Of a stretch of 64,000 nucleotides of DNA, positions 8,947 through 16,985 are shown one piece after another. The DNA is from Rhodobacterales bacterium RIFCSPHIGHO2_02_FULL_62_130 (GTDB taxonomy: Bacteria; Pseudomonadota; Alphaproteobacteria; Rhodobacterales; Rhodobacteraceae), in the NCBI GenBank assembly GCA_001828855.1, contig MHZT01000034.1:354064-418063 (forward strand). The letters are read 5' to 3'. The notes under the pieces are model-generated. The model made no database searches. It saw nothing but the letters and a program-made list of their open reading frames with translations, and was not told the origin of the DNA. Made by a program: the position numbers and the translations under genes. Position 1 is the first letter of the stretch; each line of letters opens with the position of its first letter.

Positions 8947-9654
8947 ATGCTCAACGAACCCCATATTGCGCGCGCCTTTGACCGCGATCTTGAGGCCGTG
9001 CAGGCCATGATCATGCGGATGGGTGGCCTGGTCGAGGCGGCACTCTCCGATGCCGCAACGGCCCTTGAGACGCAGGATAACGTTCTGGCGGAAAAGGTCC
9101 GTCTGGGCGATGCCGCGATTGACGCACTGGAAGATCAGGTCAATTCCGAATGCGCCCGCGTGATTGCGCTGCGCTCGCCTACGGCAACCGACCTTCGCAC
9201 CGTGCTGACCGTGATGAAAATCGCCTCCGGCCTTGAACGCTGTGGCGACTATGCCAAGAATCTGGCCAAACGCGCGATCGTGCTGAACACCATGACCCCG
9301 ATCGAAGGGGCGGCCTTTTCGATCAAGCGCATGTCGCGCCTTGTGGGCCTGTTGCTGAAAGACGCGCTGGACGCCTTCATCGCCCGCGATGCGGCTTTGG
9401 CCGAGGATGTGCGCCAGCGCGACAAGGAAGTCGATCAGCTTTACAATTCGATTTTCCGTGTCTTCCTGACCCATATGATGGAAGACCCGCGCAATATCTC
9501 GGCCTGCATGCACCTGCATTTCATCGCCAAGAACATCGAGCGTGTGGGTGACCACGCCACCGGCATTGCCGAGCAGGTGATCTATCTGGCCACCGGTGCC
9601 TTGCCCGACGAAGCACGCCCGAAGTCCGACGTGCTGTCGGAAGGTCAAATCTGA
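8947..9654 (+). CDS. phoU: phosphate signalling regulator PhoU
   Basis: PhoU links the Pst transporter to PhoR and keeps the Pho regulon off when phosphate is plentiful. The 235-residue all-helical protein has the two repeated three-helix PhoU domains: roughly 15-115, containing ALRSPTATDLRTVLTVMKIASGLERCGDYAKNLAK, and 120-220, containing CMHLHFIAKNIERVGDHATGIAEQV. The paired E-R-x-G-D-x-A metal-binding motifs are both intact. phoB overlaps its stop by one base, so the two are translationally coupled. Confidence 0.95.
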   Translation: MLNEPHIARAFDRDLEAVQAMIMRMGGLVEAALSDAATALETQDNVLAEKVRLGDAAIDALEDQVNSECARVIALRSPTATDLRTVLTVMKIASGLERCGDYAKNLAKRAIVLNTMTPIEGAAFSIKRMSRLVGLLLKDALDAFIARDAALAEDVRQRDKEVDQLYNSIFRVFLTHMMEDPRNISACMHLHFIAKNIERVGDHATGIAEQVIYLATGALPDEARPKSDVLSEGQI

Positions 9655-10343
9655 TGAGCGCGGATCGTCCCCTTGTGCTACTGGTCGAAGACGAACCGGC
9701 ACAGCGCGAGGTTCTGTCCTATAACCTGACGGCCGAAGGCTTCGAGGTCATGGTTGCCAGCAATGGCGACGAGGCACTTGAGGCCGTGGCGGAAACCGCG
9801 CCCGATCTGATCCTGCTGGACTGGATGATGCCGCATGTCTCGGGGATCGAGGTTTGCCGCCGCTTGAAGGCACGGCCCGAAACCCGTGGCATCCCGATCA
9901 TCATGCTGTCGGCGCGGTCCGAAGAGGTGGACAAGGTGCGCGGGCTGGAAACCGGTGCGGATGATTATGTGATCAAGCCCTATTCCGTGGTCGAGTTGAT
10001 GGCCCGCCTGCGCGCCCAGTTGCGCCGTGTGCGGCCCTCGACTGCGGGGATCGTGCTGGAATGGTCCGACATCCGGCTCGACCCTGAAACCCACCGCGTC
10101 TACCGTGGCGACAAGGTGCTGAAACTGGGGCCGACCGAGTTCCGCCTGCTGACCACCTTTATGGAAAAGCCGGGCCGCGTGTTTTCGCGCGAATTGCTGC
10201 TGGACCGCGTCTGGGGGCGCGACATCTACGTCGATACCCGCACTGTCGATGTCCATATCGGCCGCTTGCGCAAATCGCTTTGCGCCTTTGGCGGTGAAGA
10301 CGTGCTGCGCACCGTGCGCGGCGCGGGCTACGCGCTTGGGTAA
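9654..10343 (+). CDS. phoB: phosphate regulon response regulator PhoB
   Basis: OmpR/PhoB-type response regulator of 229 residues that activates promoters carrying Pho boxes, such as those at 4116 and 62278. The receiver domain (1-120) has the acidic pocket VEDE, phospho-accepting Asp56 in LLDWMMP, Thr/Ser in MLSAR and the conserved Lys in VIKPYS. The winged-helix DNA-binding domain follows (about 130-229), with LGPTEFRLLTTFMEKPGRVFSR and the C-terminal wing RTVRGAGYALG. It is the last gene of the operon and is followed by an intrinsic terminator at 10355. Confidence 0.95.
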   Translation: MSADRPLVLLVEDEPAQREVLSYNLTAEGFEVMVASNGDEALEAVAETAPDLILLDWMMPHVSGIEVCRRLKARPETRGIPIIMLSARSEEVDKVRGLETGADDYVIKPYSVVELMARLRAQLRRVRPSTAGIVLEWSDIRLDPETHRVYRGDKVLKLGPTEFRLLTTFMEKPGRVFSRELLLDRVWGRDIYVDTRTVDVHIGRLRKSLCAFGGEDVLRTVRGAGYALG

Positions 10344-10354
10344 GACGTGCTCGG

Positions 10355-10377
10355 AAAAGGGTCCGGTGGGCCCTTTT
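10355..10377 (+). terminator. intrinsic terminator after phoB
   Basis: AAAAGGGTCC and GGGCCCTTTT form a 10-bp stem (one G-U pair) around a GGT loop, starting 12 bases after the phoB stop and ending in TTTT. It closes the phoR/pst/phoU/phoB transcription unit. Confidence 0.75.
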
Positions 10378-10422
10378 CAGCGTCGAACGCCCCGCGCGTC
10401 GCGGGGCTGGGAATTGCGTCCG

Positions 10423-10505
10423 TTCATCTTGGTCTAAATACTCCCGCCGGAGGCTCCCTGCATTTGCGTCAGAGCCTCCGGCGGGGATATTTAAGAACAG
10501 ATGAA
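10423..10505. repeat. dispersed palindromic repeat family A, copy 2 (two-arm, convergent gap)
   Basis: An imperfect inverted repeat of about 34-base arms. The left arm starts TTCATCTTGGTCTAAATACT then CCCGCCGGAGGCTC. The right arm is GAGCCTCCGGCGGGGATATT then TAAGAACAGATGAA. The arms are separated by about 15 bases. It sits between the convergent ends of phoB and the nucleoside hydrolase gene, where it could serve as a bidirectional terminator. Confidence 0.75.
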
Positions 10506-10508
10506 TGG

Positions 10509-11456
10509 TTAGAGCCGTGCCAGTCGTTCGGTGAGCAGGTCGAAAAAGCCGTCGGCATCGACTGAGCCTATGAACAGCGCATTGGCGGGGCGGTTGGTGA
10601 CGCCCCACCAGTCCGCGACGGTCATGCCAAGGGTCAGGTCTGACTGGGTTTCGATTTCCACGTTGATATGGCGGCCTTTGAACAGATCGGGGCGGATCAG
10701 GTAGGCGATCACGGTCGGGTCATGCAGCGGGCCACCGTCGCTGCCGTATTTCTCCATATCGAAGCGTTCAAAGAAATCCGCCCATTCTGCGGCGACGCGA
10801 CCGACTTCGGTGTTCAACCCGCGAAAGGCTTCAACGCGGGCGCGGGTGGTCAGCACCTTGTGGGTGACATCCAGCGGCATCACCACCAGCGGCACGCCGG
10901 ATTTGAACACGATTTCAGCGGCTTCGGGATCGACGTAGATGTTGAATTCGGCGGCGGGGGTGATGTTGCCGACCTCGAAATAGGCGCCGCCCATCAGCAC
11001 GATCTGCTGCACGCGGCCCACCACATCGGGGGCTTGCAGGAAGGCTTGCGCGATATTGGTCAGGGGACCAAGCGGGCAGAGCGTGACGGTGTGGGCAGGC
11101 TCGCGCCGCAGGGTTTCGATGATGAACTCGACGCCGTGCTGGGTTTGCAGGGGCATGGTCGGCGCTGGCAGGTCGGGGCCGTCGAGGCCGGTTTTGCCGT
11201 GGACATGTTCTGCTGTGACCAACTTGCGTTTCAGCGGGCGGTCGCAACCGGCGAAAATCTTGGTTGCCGTCTTGCCAGACAGTTCCACAATCTTGCGGCT
11301 GTTCAGTTCCGTCAGCGGCAGCGGCACGTTTCCGGCCACGGCGACCACGCCAAGCACGTCAAGGTCCTCGGGCGAGGCGAGGGCCAGCAGGATCGCAAAG
11401 GCGTCGTCCTGTCCGGGGTCGGTGTCGATGATGATCTTGCGCGGGCTGTGGGTCAT
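10509..11456 (-). CDS. inosine/uridine-preferring nucleoside hydrolase
   Basis: Cleaves the N-glycosidic bond of ribonucleosides to base and ribose. The 315-residue protein carries the family's calcium/ribose-binding N-terminal signature IIIDTDPGQDDAFAILLAL, the VTLCPLGPLTNIA and VLMGGAYFEVGNITPAAEFNIYVDPEAA blocks, and the C-terminal GGPLHDPTVIAYL with the catalytic-region His and metal Asp. No transporter for nucleosides is adjacent, so its physiological substrate is open. Upstream, in the gap to fbpA, are two exact copies of CCGGTCAAACG that may be its operator. The start ATG at 11456 leaves about 95 bases to the fbpA stop. Confidence 0.92.
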   Translation of the reverse strand: MTHSPRKIIIDTDPGQDDAFAILLALASPEDLDVLGVVAVAGNVPLPLTELNSRKIVELSGKTATKIFAGCDRPLKRKLVTAEHVHGKTGLDGPDLPAPTMPLQTQHGVEFIIETLRREPAHTVTLCPLGPLTNIAQAFLQAPDVVGRVQQIVLMGGAYFEVGNITPAAEFNIYVDPEAAEIVFKSGVPLVVMPLDVTHKVLTTRARVEAFRGLNTEVGRVAAEWADFFERFDMEKYGSDGGPLHDPTVIAYLIRPDLFKGRHINVEIETQSDLTLGMTVADWWGVTNRPANALFIGSVDADGFFDLLTERLARL

Positions 11457-11509
11457 GGGGTGGCTCCTGTTGCCCGCCCAAGAAACGACAGCCCGCGCGA
11501 TTTGTCCAT

Positions 11510-11542
11510 CCGGTCAAACGTGAAGATTTGGCCGGTCAAACG
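11510..11542. promoter_or_regulatory. two-turn-spaced direct repeat upstream of the nucleoside hydrolase gene
   Basis: CCGGTCAAACG occurs exactly at 11510-11520 and again at 11532-11542, a 22-base period, meaning two helical turns. On the minus strand it reads CGTTTGACCGG, upstream of the nucleoside hydrolase start. Each copy contains TTGACC, which could also be a -35 element. Regulator unknown. Confidence 0.45.
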
Positions 11543-11551
11543 CAGATCAGA

Positions 11552-12556
11552 TCAGCCGTCGAAATCGACTTCCTCGATCAGTTTCAGCGCGGCCGGACGT
11601 TGGGCGGCCACATCCGCCAGCGGCAGGCTGTCGGCCGTGAACGCACCCCAGCTTTTCACCAGTTCCGAACGTTCGACGCCAGCCTTCACGGGGAATTCGT
11701 GGTTGGTCTCGGCATAGATTTTCTGGGCGGCGTCCGTTGACAGCCATTCCATCAGTTTCAGCGCGGCGTCATGGTTCGGGGCGGCCTTGGTCATGGCGAT
11801 GCCCGAGACGTTCATATGCGTGCCGCTGTTTTCGAACTGCGGGAACACGATCCGCACCGAGTTTGCCCATTCGGTCTGCTCGGGGTCAGCCAGCATCTGC
11901 CCCATGTAATAGGTGTTGCCCACCGCGATGTCGCACTCGCCTGCCCAGATCGCCTTGACCTGATCACGGTCGCCGCCGTCGGGTTTGCGCGCAAGGTTGG
12001 CCTTCACGCCTTCCAACCAAGCCTTTGTATAGTCCGCGTCATGGTGCGCCAGCACGGCTGCTGTCAGCGCCACGTTATAGTCATTGGTGCCGGAACGGGT
12101 GCAGATGCGGCCCTTCCACTTGTCCGAGGCAAGGTCTTCGTAGGTGGTCACCTCACCATCCTTCACGCGGTCCTTGCTGGCATAGACGATCCGGGCGCGG
12201 GTGGTCAGGCCGAACCACTGGTTGCCCGGATCGCGGTATTCGGCGGGAATATTGGCGTTCAGGATGTCGGATTGAACGGGTTGGGTCACGCCTGCGTCCA
12301 CCACCTGCATCAGGCGGGCCACATCGACCGTCAGCACCAGATCGGCGGGCGAACGATCACCCTCGGCCACCAGACGCTCGGCCATGCCCTTGTCAACGAA
12401 GGCCACGTTCACCGCGATACCGGTTTCGGCGGTAAAGGCATCCAGCAGCGGCTGGATCAGTTCGGGCTGGCGGTGCGAGTAGATGTTCACCTCATCGGCG
12501 AAGGCGGGCAGGGCGGTCGAGGCCATGGCAAGGGCGATCAGGGAAAGGCGTGTCAT
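11552..12556 (-). CDS. fbpA: periplasmic Fe(3+)-binding protein of an iron ABC transporter (FbpA/FutA type)
   Basis: Binds ferric iron in the periplasm for uptake by an FbpBC-type transporter. The 334-residue product starts with a clear signal peptide (MTRLSLIALAMASTALPAFA) followed by DEVNIYSHRQPELIQPLLDAF, the usual N-terminus of this family. The adjacent tyrosines of GNTYYMGQM correspond to the iron-coordinating pair of ferric-binding proteins. I chose ATG 12556 because it begins the signal peptide; 14 further residues could be read from an upstream start. No permease or ATPase gene is adjacent; both must be elsewhere. A 16-bp perfect inverted repeat about 45 bases upstream probably controls it. 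Confidence 0.9.
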   Translation of the reverse strand: MTRLSLIALAMASTALPAFADEVNIYSHRQPELIQPLLDAFTAETGIAVNVAFVDKGMAERLVAEGDRSPADLVLTVDVARLMQVVDAGVTQPVQSDILNANIPAEYRDPGNQWFGLTTRARIVYASKDRVKDGEVTTYEDLASDKWKGRICTRSGTNDYNVALTAAVLAHHDADYTKAWLEGVKANLARKPDGGDRDQVKAIWAGECDIAVGNTYYMGQMLADPEQTEWANSVRIVFPQFENSGTHMNVSGIAMTKAAPNHDAALKLMEWLSTDAAQKIYAETNHEFPVKAGVERSELVKSWGAFTADSLPLADVAAQRPAALKLIEEVDFDG

Positions 12557-12599
12557 CTGTTGAGTCCTTTTGTCGGAAATCTTGCGGCTGTTAAACATG

Positions 12600-12635
12600 A
12601 GTCTTTTAGTCAGGTCAATACCTGACTAAAAGACT
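12600..12635. promoter_or_regulatory. perfect long inverted repeat upstream of fbpA (candidate iron-responsive operator)
   Basis: AGTCTTTTAGTCAGGT (12600-12615) and ACCTGACTAAAAGACT (12620-12635) are exact reverse complements separated by CAAT. The repeat lies 44 bases upstream of the fbpA start and 22 bases beyond the mazG stop. There is no U-run on either strand, so an operator is more likely than a terminator. Iron-dependent regulators of Rhodobacterales (IscR/Irr/RirA class) are the obvious candidates, but I cannot assign one. Confidence 0.6.
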
Positions 12636-12656
12636 TTGGAAAATTTCCACACGGTC

Positions 12657-13496
12657 TCAGCCCTTCAAAACCGCCTTCTCCTCGGCCTTGGCGCGGTTCC
12701 ACAGCGCGTCCATTTCCTCAAGATCGCTTTGGTCGGGGGTTTTACCGTCCTCTGCCAGCCAGTCCTCGATCCGGCCAAATCGGCGGGTGAATTTGGCGTT
12801 GGCGCTTCGCAGGGCGGCTTCGGGATCAACCTTCAGGTGCCGCGCAAGGTTGGCCATGACGAACATCAGATCGCCGAATTCCTCGACCACCTCGGCTTCG
12901 GTCAGGGCTTCACGGGCTTCGACAAGTTCGGCGGCTTCTTCGGCGATCTTGGCCACCACCTCATCCGTCGAAGGCCAGTCGAACCCCATACGGGCGGCGC
13001 GCTTTTGCAGCTTTACCGCGCGGGTCAGGGCGGGCAGGCCAAGCGCCACCCCGTCCAGCACCCGTGCTGGCCCGCGCTCTGCCGCCTTGATCTTTTCCCA
13101 GTCGGCGGTCTGCTGTTCGGCGGATTTGTCACGGCTGTCGGTGCCGAACACATGCGGATGCCGCGCAACCATCTTGTCGGAAATCGCCCGCACCACGGCG
13201 TCAAAGCCGAAAAGCCCCGCCTCTTCGGCCATTTGCGCGTGATAGACCACCTGCAACAGCAGATCGCCCAGTTCGGATGGCAACTCGTCCCAAGCCTTGC
13301 GCGCGATGGCATCGGCCACCTCATGCGCCTCTTCGATCGTGTAGGGCACGATGCTGGCAAAGTCCTGCTCGATGTCCCACGGGCAGCCCGTCTGCCGGTC
13401 CCGCAGCCGCCGCATGATCTCGCGCAACCGGTCGATCCCGCCATCAGGGTCACGCACAAGTTGATCGGAGGCGGCGTCAGAATGGGGCAGGGGCAT
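12657..13496 (-). CDS. mazG: nucleoside triphosphate pyrophosphohydrolase MazG
   Basis: MazG hydrolyses nucleoside triphosphates to monophosphates and pyrophosphate, a housekeeping or stress-related sanitising role. The 279-residue protein has the duplicated MazG fold. Repeat 1 is near the N-terminus, with LREIMRRLRDRQTGCPWDIEQ, YTIEEAHEVADAI and ELGDLLLQVVYHAQMAEE. Repeat 2 has IAEEAAELVEAR and VVEEFGDLMFVMANLARHL. The E-x-x-E...E-x-x-D metal motifs are intact in both. ATG 13496 has AAGGGA upstream; a TTG five codons earlier is less likely. It is divergent from the amidohydrolase gene (54-bp gap). Confidence 0.94.
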   Translation of the reverse strand: MPLPHSDAASDQLVRDPDGGIDRLREIMRRLRDRQTGCPWDIEQDFASIVPYTIEEAHEVADAIARKAWDELPSELGDLLLQVVYHAQMAEEAGLFGFDAVVRAISDKMVARHPHVFGTDSRDKSAEQQTADWEKIKAAERGPARVLDGVALGLPALTRAVKLQKRAARMGFDWPSTDEVVAKIAEEAAELVEAREALTEAEVVEEFGDLMFVMANLARHLKVDPEAALRSANAKFTRRFGRIEDWLAEDGKTPDQSDLEEMDALWNRAKAEEKAVLKG

Positions 13497-13550
13497 TGCC
13501 GTTCCCTTCAAGATAAGATTTGATCAAAGGCAAGCAGTCAGGAGACTCCC

Positions 13551-14714
13551 ATGCCCGTTCTCAACCGTATCGCCGCTTATGCCGAAGAAATGAAGGGCTG
13601 GCGCCAGCATTTGCACGCGAATCCGGAACTCGCCTTCGAATGTCATAACACCGCCGCCTTCATCGCCGACCGCCTGCGCGAGATCGGCGTGGACGAGATT
13701 CACACCGGCATCGCCAAGACCGGTATCGTCGCGATCATCAACGGCAGCGCCGAAGGCCCGACCATCGGCCTGCGCGCCGATATGGACGCGCTGCCGATCG
13801 AGGAAATCACCGGCAAGGACTATGCCTCGACCATCCCCGGCAAGATGCATGCCTGCGGCCATGACGGCCATGTGACCATGCTGCTGGGGGCCGCGAAATA
13901 TCTGGCCGAGACGCGGCGCTTTGCGGGGCGGGTGGCGCTGCTGTTCCAACCTGCCGAGGAGGACGGCGGCGGCGGTCAGGTCATGGTGCAGGAAGGCGTC
14001 ATGGACCGTTTTGACATCAAACAGGTTTACGGTATCCACAACGCGCCCAACATCCCCTTCGGCCATTTCCAGACCACGCCGGGGGCGCTGATGGCCTCGG
14101 TCGATACGGCCTTTGTCTATATCACCGGCAAGGGCGGCCATGGCGCCACGCCGCATGATTGCGTCGATCCGGTGGTGGCGGTGGTCGGCATGGTGCAAGC
14201 CCTGCAGACCATCATCCCGCGCAATATCTATGCCTTGGATGAGGCGGTGCTGTCTGTCACGCAAATCCACACCGGCACGGCGTCGAACATCATCCCCGAA
14301 GAGGCGATGTTCTGCGCCACCATCCGTTGCTTCAAACCCGACGTACGGGCGATGCTGAAAAAACGCTTCTACGAGATCGTCGAAGGCCATGCCGCCGCCT
14401 TCAACGTCACCGCGCGGATCGATTACGACTGGGGATACCCTGCCACCATCAACCACCCCGACGAGGCCGCCTTTGCCACCGAAGTCGCCGCCGAGGTCGT
14501 TGGTCCCGATGCGGTCGACGGCAACTCCAACCGTGAAATGGGGTCCGAGGATTTCTCCTACATGCTTGAGGCCCGCCCCGGTGCCTATCTCTTTATGGGA
14601 ACCGGTCCCGGCGCGGGGTTGCACCACGCCGCCTTTGACTTCAACGATGAGGCCGCCCCCGTGGGCGCGTCCTTCTTCGCCAGACTGGTCGAACGCGCGC
14701 AGCCTTTGCCGTAA
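13551..14714 (+). CDS. M20 family amidohydrolase (hippurate hydrolase type)
   Basis: A metal-dependent amidohydrolase/carboxypeptidase of the M20D family, which cleaves N-acylated amino acids. The 387-residue protein has GLRADMDALPI, the metal-binding MHACGHDGHVTMLLGAAKYL, the catalytic Glu region LFQPAEEDGGGG and YGIHNAPNIPFG, a dimerisation-domain block GKGGHGATPHDCVDPV, and a C-terminal GSEDFSYML...HHAAFDFND. ATG 13551 has AGGAG upstream. The annotation as hippurate hydrolase (HipO) is by family resemblance; the true substrate could be any N-acyl or N-aminobenzoyl amino acid. No transport gene is adjacent. Confidence 0.9.
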   Translation: MPVLNRIAAYAEEMKGWRQHLHANPELAFECHNTAAFIADRLREIGVDEIHTGIAKTGIVAIINGSAEGPTIGLRADMDALPIEEITGKDYASTIPGKMHACGHDGHVTMLLGAAKYLAETRRFAGRVALLFQPAEEDGGGGQVMVQEGVMDRFDIKQVYGIHNAPNIPFGHFQTTPGALMASVDTAFVYITGKGGHGATPHDCVDPVVAVVGMVQALQTIIPRNIYALDEAVLSVTQIHTGTASNIIPEEAMFCATIRCFKPDVRAMLKKRFYEIVEGHAAAFNVTARIDYDWGYPATINHPDEAAFATEVAAEVVGPDAVDGNSNREMGSEDFSYMLEARPGAYLFMGTGPGAGLHHAAFDFNDEAAPVGASFFARLVERAQPLP

Positions 14715-14777
14715 TCTGCCGCAAGACAGCGCGCTGAACCCGCGTTAGCATGGGTGGCACCTGACAGGAGTTCGCCC

Positions 14778-15182
14778 ATGTTCCGCGCAGCCTTTGCCCT
14801 ATGCCTGCTTGCCAGCCCCGTGCTGGCAAATGAATTCGTGCAGTTCCATTCGCCCTCGGGCAATATCCACTGCGCCATCTCGACGGGCGAATGGAACAAC
14901 GCGCGCTGTGATATTTTCGAATATACCCCCAGCTTTCGTATTCAGCCGAATTGGTGCGAGTTTGACTGGGGCGGTTCCTTCTCGGTCGATCTGGACAGCC
15001 GCAAGGGCGAGGTCGCCTGCGTCTCGGATACCGTCGCCAACGAGGACGGGCTAGAGCTGGACTATGGAAAAACCCTGTCCTTGGGCGGGTTTAGCTGCAC
15101 CTCCGAGAAAACCGGCATGACCTGTACCAACCCCGCAGGCCACGGTTTTACCATCGCCAAGGCAAGACAGAAAATCTACTGA
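14778..15182 (+). CDS. secreted DUF6636 family protein
   Basis: A small exported protein of 134 residues with a signal peptide (MFRAAFALCLLASPVLA, cleavage before NEFVQF). The mature part matches the DUF6636 pattern FHSPSGNIHCAIS, with paired cysteines in IHCAIS, ARCDIF, NWCEFDWGG, VACVSD, FSCTSE and MTCTNP. Six cysteines suggest disulfides in the periplasm. The C-terminal GHGFTIAKARQKIY is characteristic of the family. I chose ATG 14778 because AGGAG precedes it and it begins the signal peptide. Function unknown; neighbours give no clue. Confidence 0.85.
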   Translation: MFRAAFALCLLASPVLANEFVQFHSPSGNIHCAISTGEWNNARCDIFEYTPSFRIQPNWCEFDWGGSFSVDLDSRKGEVACVSDTVANEDGLELDYGKTLSLGGFSCTSEKTGMTCTNPAGHGFTIAKARQKIY

Positions 15183-15259
15183 CAGCATTTGATCAAAAAT
15201 ATCTGGCATTTTGGGCCGGTTTGGCTATGGTCGGGGTGGATATTGAATGGAGATTCAAA

Positions 15260-16648
15260 ATGACCGGCCTGCCCAATACCTCCGCCTTCGATCTGGATCG
15301 CGCCCATGTGCTGCACCCTTGGGCCAATTTCGGCCCGTTCGAGACCGAAGGCTCGCTGGTGATCACGCGCGGGCAGGGGGCCAAACTGTGGGATGCCGAG
15401 GGGCGGGAATATTTCGATGCGGTGGGGGGGATGTGGTGCACAAACATCGGCCTTGGCCGCCGCGAGATGGCGGATGCAATTGCCGAACAGGCCGAGAGGC
15501 TGGCCTTCTCCAATACCTTCGTCGATATGACCAACGACCCTTCGGCGCGTCTGGCGGGCAAGCTGGCGGAACTTGCGCCCGGTGATCTGAACCGCGTGCA
15601 TTTCACCACCGGAGGGTCAACGGCAGTGGATACGGCGGTGCGGGTGGTCAGCTATTACCACCATGCGCGCGGCAACCCTGACAAAACCGACATCGTTGCG
15701 CGGGAAAATTCCTACCACGGCTCGACTTACCTCACGCAATCGGTGGGCAAGCGCAACGGCGACCGGATCGAGGAGTTTCGCTACAAAACCGACGGCATCC
15801 ACCACCTAAGCTGCCCCAACCCCTACCGCCGCCCCGACTGGATGAGCGAGGCGCAGTTCTGCGATCACCTGATCGCCGAGTTCGAGGCGCTGATCGCAAA
15901 GGTCGGTGCCGACCGCATCGGCGGATTTATCGCGGAACCGATTCAGGCCTCGGGCGGGATCATCATCCCCCCCGAAGGCTATCTGCGCCGGATGTGGGAG
16001 GTTTGCCAGCGCCACGACATTCTGTTCATCGCGGATGAGGTGGTGACCGCCTTTGGCCGCATCGGCCACTGGTTCGCCAGCCTGTCCGAATTCGGCGTGC
16101 AACCCGACATGATCACATCGGCCAAAGGCCTGACCTCCGGCTACCTGCCGCTGGGCGCGCTGATCCTGTCCGACCGGATCTGGGCCGCAATGGCGACAGG
16201 CGGTCACCGCTGGTTCACCACGGGCCTGACCTATTCCGGCCATCCGGTCTCTTGTGCCGCTGGCCTGAAGAATATCGAGATCATGGAACGCGAGGGCCTG
16301 CTGGAAAACACCACCAAGGTTGGAACCTATTTCCAGTCCCGTCTCAAGGCTTTGGAAACCCTCCCCCTCGTCGGAAACGTGCGCGGGCGTGGCCTGATGC
16401 TCTGCGTGGAAAGTGTGGCCAATCAGACCACCAAAGAGCTGCTGCCCGATTGGGTGAACGAATCCAAACGCATCTCGAACGTGGCCGAATCCCTCGGCCT
16501 GATCGTGCGGCCCATCGGCCATCTGAACGTGATGTCCCCGCCCCTGATCATCACCGAAAGCGATGTCGATTTCATCGCCGAAACACTGGAAACCGCAATC
16601 CGTCGCGTCACCGACGATCTGACGCGCGAAGGCATCCGCTTGGGCTGA
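15260..16648 (+). CDS. class III pyridoxal-phosphate aminotransferase (omega-transaminase type)
   Basis: A fold-type I PLP enzyme of 462 residues that probably moves an amino group from an omega-amino compound (for example a diamine, beta-alanine or taurine) to pyruvate. Key elements are YFDAVGGMWCTNIG, the phosphate-binding FTTGGSTAVDTAVR, ENSYHGSTYLTQSVG, IAEPIQASGGIIIPPEGYL, the ring-stacking/Asp region FIADEVVTAFGRIG and the PLP lysine in ITSAKGLTSGYLPLGA. ATG 15260 has GGAG seven bases upstream. The next gene is an agmatinase/ureohydrolase homologue, so a role in polyamine or guanidino-compound breakdown is plausible, but the 337-bp repeat-filled gap argues against one operon. Confidence 0.88.
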   Translation: MTGLPNTSAFDLDRAHVLHPWANFGPFETEGSLVITRGQGAKLWDAEGREYFDAVGGMWCTNIGLGRREMADAIAEQAERLAFSNTFVDMTNDPSARLAGKLAELAPGDLNRVHFTTGGSTAVDTAVRVVSYYHHARGNPDKTDIVARENSYHGSTYLTQSVGKRNGDRIEEFRYKTDGIHHLSCPNPYRRPDWMSEAQFCDHLIAEFEALIAKVGADRIGGFIAEPIQASGGIIIPPEGYLRRMWEVCQRHDILFIADEVVTAFGRIGHWFASLSEFGVQPDMITSAKGLTSGYLPLGALILSDRIWAAMATGGHRWFTTGLTYSGHPVSCAAGLKNIEIMEREGLLENTTKVGTYFQSRLKALETLPLVGNVRGRGLMLCVESVANQTTKELLPDWVNESKRISNVAESLGLIVRPIGHLNVMSPPLIITESDVDFIAETLETAIRRVTDDLTREGIRLG

Positions 16649-16653
16649 CCCCG

Positions 16654-16690
16654 CGAAGGGTGCGTGCAAAGCACGCCACCCTACCCTTCG
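16654..16690. repeat. dispersed palindromic repeat family B, copy 1
   Basis: An outer pair CGAAGGG/CCCTTCG encloses GCGTGC-AAA-GCACGC and the block CACCCTACCC. The same GGTAGGGTGCGTG...CACGCACC unit occurs at 16852, 31412 and 31554. It starts six bases after the aminotransferase stop and could act as its terminator. Confidence 0.65.
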
Positions 16691-16735
16691 GGGCGACACA
16701 TGCGCCCGGCTCCAAGGGTCTGCGCCTGCCAAAGC

Positions 16736-16819
16736 GCGGGGCCTCCGGCGGGAGTATTTGGGCCAAGATGAAGCCGCGCGTTTCATCTTGGCGCAAATAC
16801 TCCCCGCGGAGCGCCCCGC
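16736..16819. repeat. dispersed palindromic repeat family A, copy 3 (two-arm)
   Basis: Two arms of about 37 bases face each other. The left arm is GCGGGGCCTCCGGCGGGAGT then ATTTGGGCCAAGATGAA. The right arm is TTCATCTTGGCGCAAATACT then CCCCGCGGAGCGCCCCGC. About nine bases separate them. It lies between two co-directional genes and is flanked on both sides by family B repeats. Confidence 0.75.
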
Positions 16820-16850
16820 AGGTCCACCCCGCAACCCGTTCTGGATAGGG

Positions 16851-16875
16851 GGTAGGGTGCGTGATTTCACGCACC
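16851..16875. repeat. dispersed palindromic repeat family B, copy 2
   Basis: GGTGCGTGA-TT-TCACGCACC is a perfect 9-bp palindrome preceded by GGTAG. It is the inverse-oriented partner of the copy at 16654, with family A copy 3 between them. The remaining ~110 bases up to speB show nothing I recognise. Confidence 0.65.
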
Positions 16876-16985
16876 GCACGGCTTGACAGGATTGCTGCGG
16901 TCGCGTCCTTTAGCAGCACCGGATCCGCGCGTCTCCGGCCCGCTTACGGGAAAAAGACGTCAGCGTGAAAATCCCCGAGAATTCC

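Noticed and set aside
11771..13523. Plus-strand frames of 284 and 295 codons opposite fbpA and mazG
   Set aside because: Antisense to genes with clear signal peptide and catalytic motifs. No start signals and no recognisable domain.
13524..14627. Minus-strand frame of 367 codons opposite the amidohydrolase gene
   Set aside because: Same third-position GC effect. The plus-strand gene has all catalytic motifs and a ribosome site.
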